The notes beneath the pieces were generated by a model, which saw nothing but the letters and a program-made list of their open reading frames with translations, made no database searches and was not told the DNA's origin. From Nonomuraea zeae (lineage in GTDB: Bacteria > Actinomycetota > Actinomycetes > Streptosporangiales > Streptosporangiaceae), in contig NZ_VCKX01000015.1 of NCBI RefSeq assembly GCF_005889725.1, positions 24,882 through 88,881 on the forward strand: DNA of 64,000 bases, in the 5' to 3' direction. Shown here one piece after another: positions 63,421 through 64,000 of this stretch; the first letter of the stretch is position 1; every line of letters starts with the position of its first letter. The position numbers and the translations under genes are program-made.

Positions 63421-63909
63421 ATGACGATCGAGGCGACGCTGCACGACGGAAACACCATCGAGGTGGAGGTGCACGGCTCGGGCCCTGCCGTGCTGCTGCC
63501 GGTCGATCCGCGGCCCGCGGAGGGGGAGCAGGCCGGCGAGCTGAGCAAGTGGGGGATGGACCCGGCGCTCGGGCGCTCGCTCATCGACGGGCTCCGCGAC
63601 ACGTTCCGGGTCGTGGCCTTCGACTACCAGGGGCACGTCATGAGCACGCCCAAGCCCGGCACGCTCACGCCCGCCAACGTCGCCGCCGACCTGCTGGCGG
63701 TGGCCGACGCGGCGGGGGCCGGACGGTTCGCGTACTACGGGTATTCGTGGCTGGCGCTGAGCGGGCTGCAGCTCGCGACCAGGACCGACCGGCTGTCGGC
63801 GCTCGTCATGGGCGGGTTCCCGCCGTACGGGGGGCCGTACGCGGAGATGCTGCGCGTCACCGAGGCGACATACGCGATGGCCGTCACGCCGCAACCCGCA
63901 CCCGAGCCC
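63421..63909 (+). CDS. Alpha/beta hydrolase (3' truncated by adapter)
   Basis: About 163 genuine residues from ATG 63421 with GGGGAGG ahead. Early strand VEVHGSGPAVLLPVDP, then FRVVAFDYQGH and the nucleophile elbow YYGYSWLALSGL. The catalytic Asp and His lie past the break. The last apparent residues (SIIHISEPTRP) are translated adapter. Downstream of the siderophore synthetase it may belong to the cluster. Confidence 0.85.
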
Positions 63910-64000
63910 CTGTCTATAATACACATCTCCGAGCCCACGAGACCCTAAGACATCTCGTATGCCGTCTACAGCTTGAAAAAAAAAACAAACAACATACAAA
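63910..64000 (+). other. Nextera/Illumina adapter read-through (non-genomic)
   Basis: From 63910 the sequence follows the Nextera transposase end (CTGTCT..ATACACATCT, then CCGAGCCCACGAGAC), an 8-base index CCTAAGAC (63944-63951), the P7 part (ATCTCGTATGCCGTCT, then a slightly corrupted end at CAGCTTG) and a poly-A run from 63976. A few T-to-A and C-to-A differences suggest errors in a consensus built from few reads. This marks the contig end and should be trimmed. Confidence 0.95.

Overview
The window is high-GC, densely packed DNA from a filamentous actinomycete, most likely of the Streptosporangiales (Nonomuraea/Thermobifida-like). The evidence is a CelR-type cellulase regulon with TGGGAGCGCTCCCA boxes, a two-domain geosmin synthase, SpoIIAA/RsbW-like regulators, frequent GTG starts and ATGA/GTGA gene overlaps. 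No rRNA, tRNA, CRISPR array or insertion sequence was seen. The right end is not genomic: from about 63910 the sequence reads as a Nextera/Illumina adapter with an index and a poly-A run. The contig therefore ends there and the last gene is cut short.

Layout. 1-6075: a kynurenine/3-hydroxyanthranilate meta-cleavage operon (semialdehyde dehydrogenase, decarboxylase/hydratase, RidA-type deaminase, 3-hydroxyanthranilate dioxygenase, ACMS decarboxylase, a solute-binding lipoprotein, kynureninase). 6068-12108: housekeeping and regulatory genes, including a NERD-domain protein whose kinase domain has lost its catalytic residues. A MarR/DJ-1 pair sits next to it behind two dyad operators. 12508-14326: two paralogous small secreted proteins flanking an NlpC/P60 peptidase. 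14722-25102: the most striking locus. A five-gene minus-strand operon (polyprenyl synthase, ispH, two family-2B encapsulin shell proteins, geosmin-type terpene synthase) faces a divergent dxs-ispG pair. This looks like a self-contained terpene factory with its own precursor supply and a protein nanocompartment.

25136-31025: a secreted S1 protease with a chitin-binding module, a zinc alcohol dehydrogenase, an epimerase, an RsbW-like anti-sigma factor, a FolP2-like protein and a DUF1992 protein. 31180-46802: a cellulose/mannan-degrading island (GH6, GH48, GH9, GH5_8, AA10 LPMO, GH12), nearly all with CBM2 modules. It has four CelR boxes, the LacI-type regulator itself, and a Ser/Thr kinase overlapping the regulator gene. 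A small protein with a His-rich segment is translationally coupled to the copper-dependent LPMO.

47135-60004: a class A penicillin-binding protein, an unrecognised two-gene unit that may handle surface glycans, VOC, MarR and STAS proteins, a flavin disulfide oxidoreductase, a sialidase, and an orphan CheR-PAS/CheB/STAS operon without any obvious chemoreceptor or flagellar gene. 60127-63909: two divergent IucA/IucC siderophore synthetases and a truncated alpha/beta hydrolase.

All functions are inferred from reading the translations. No database search was run.
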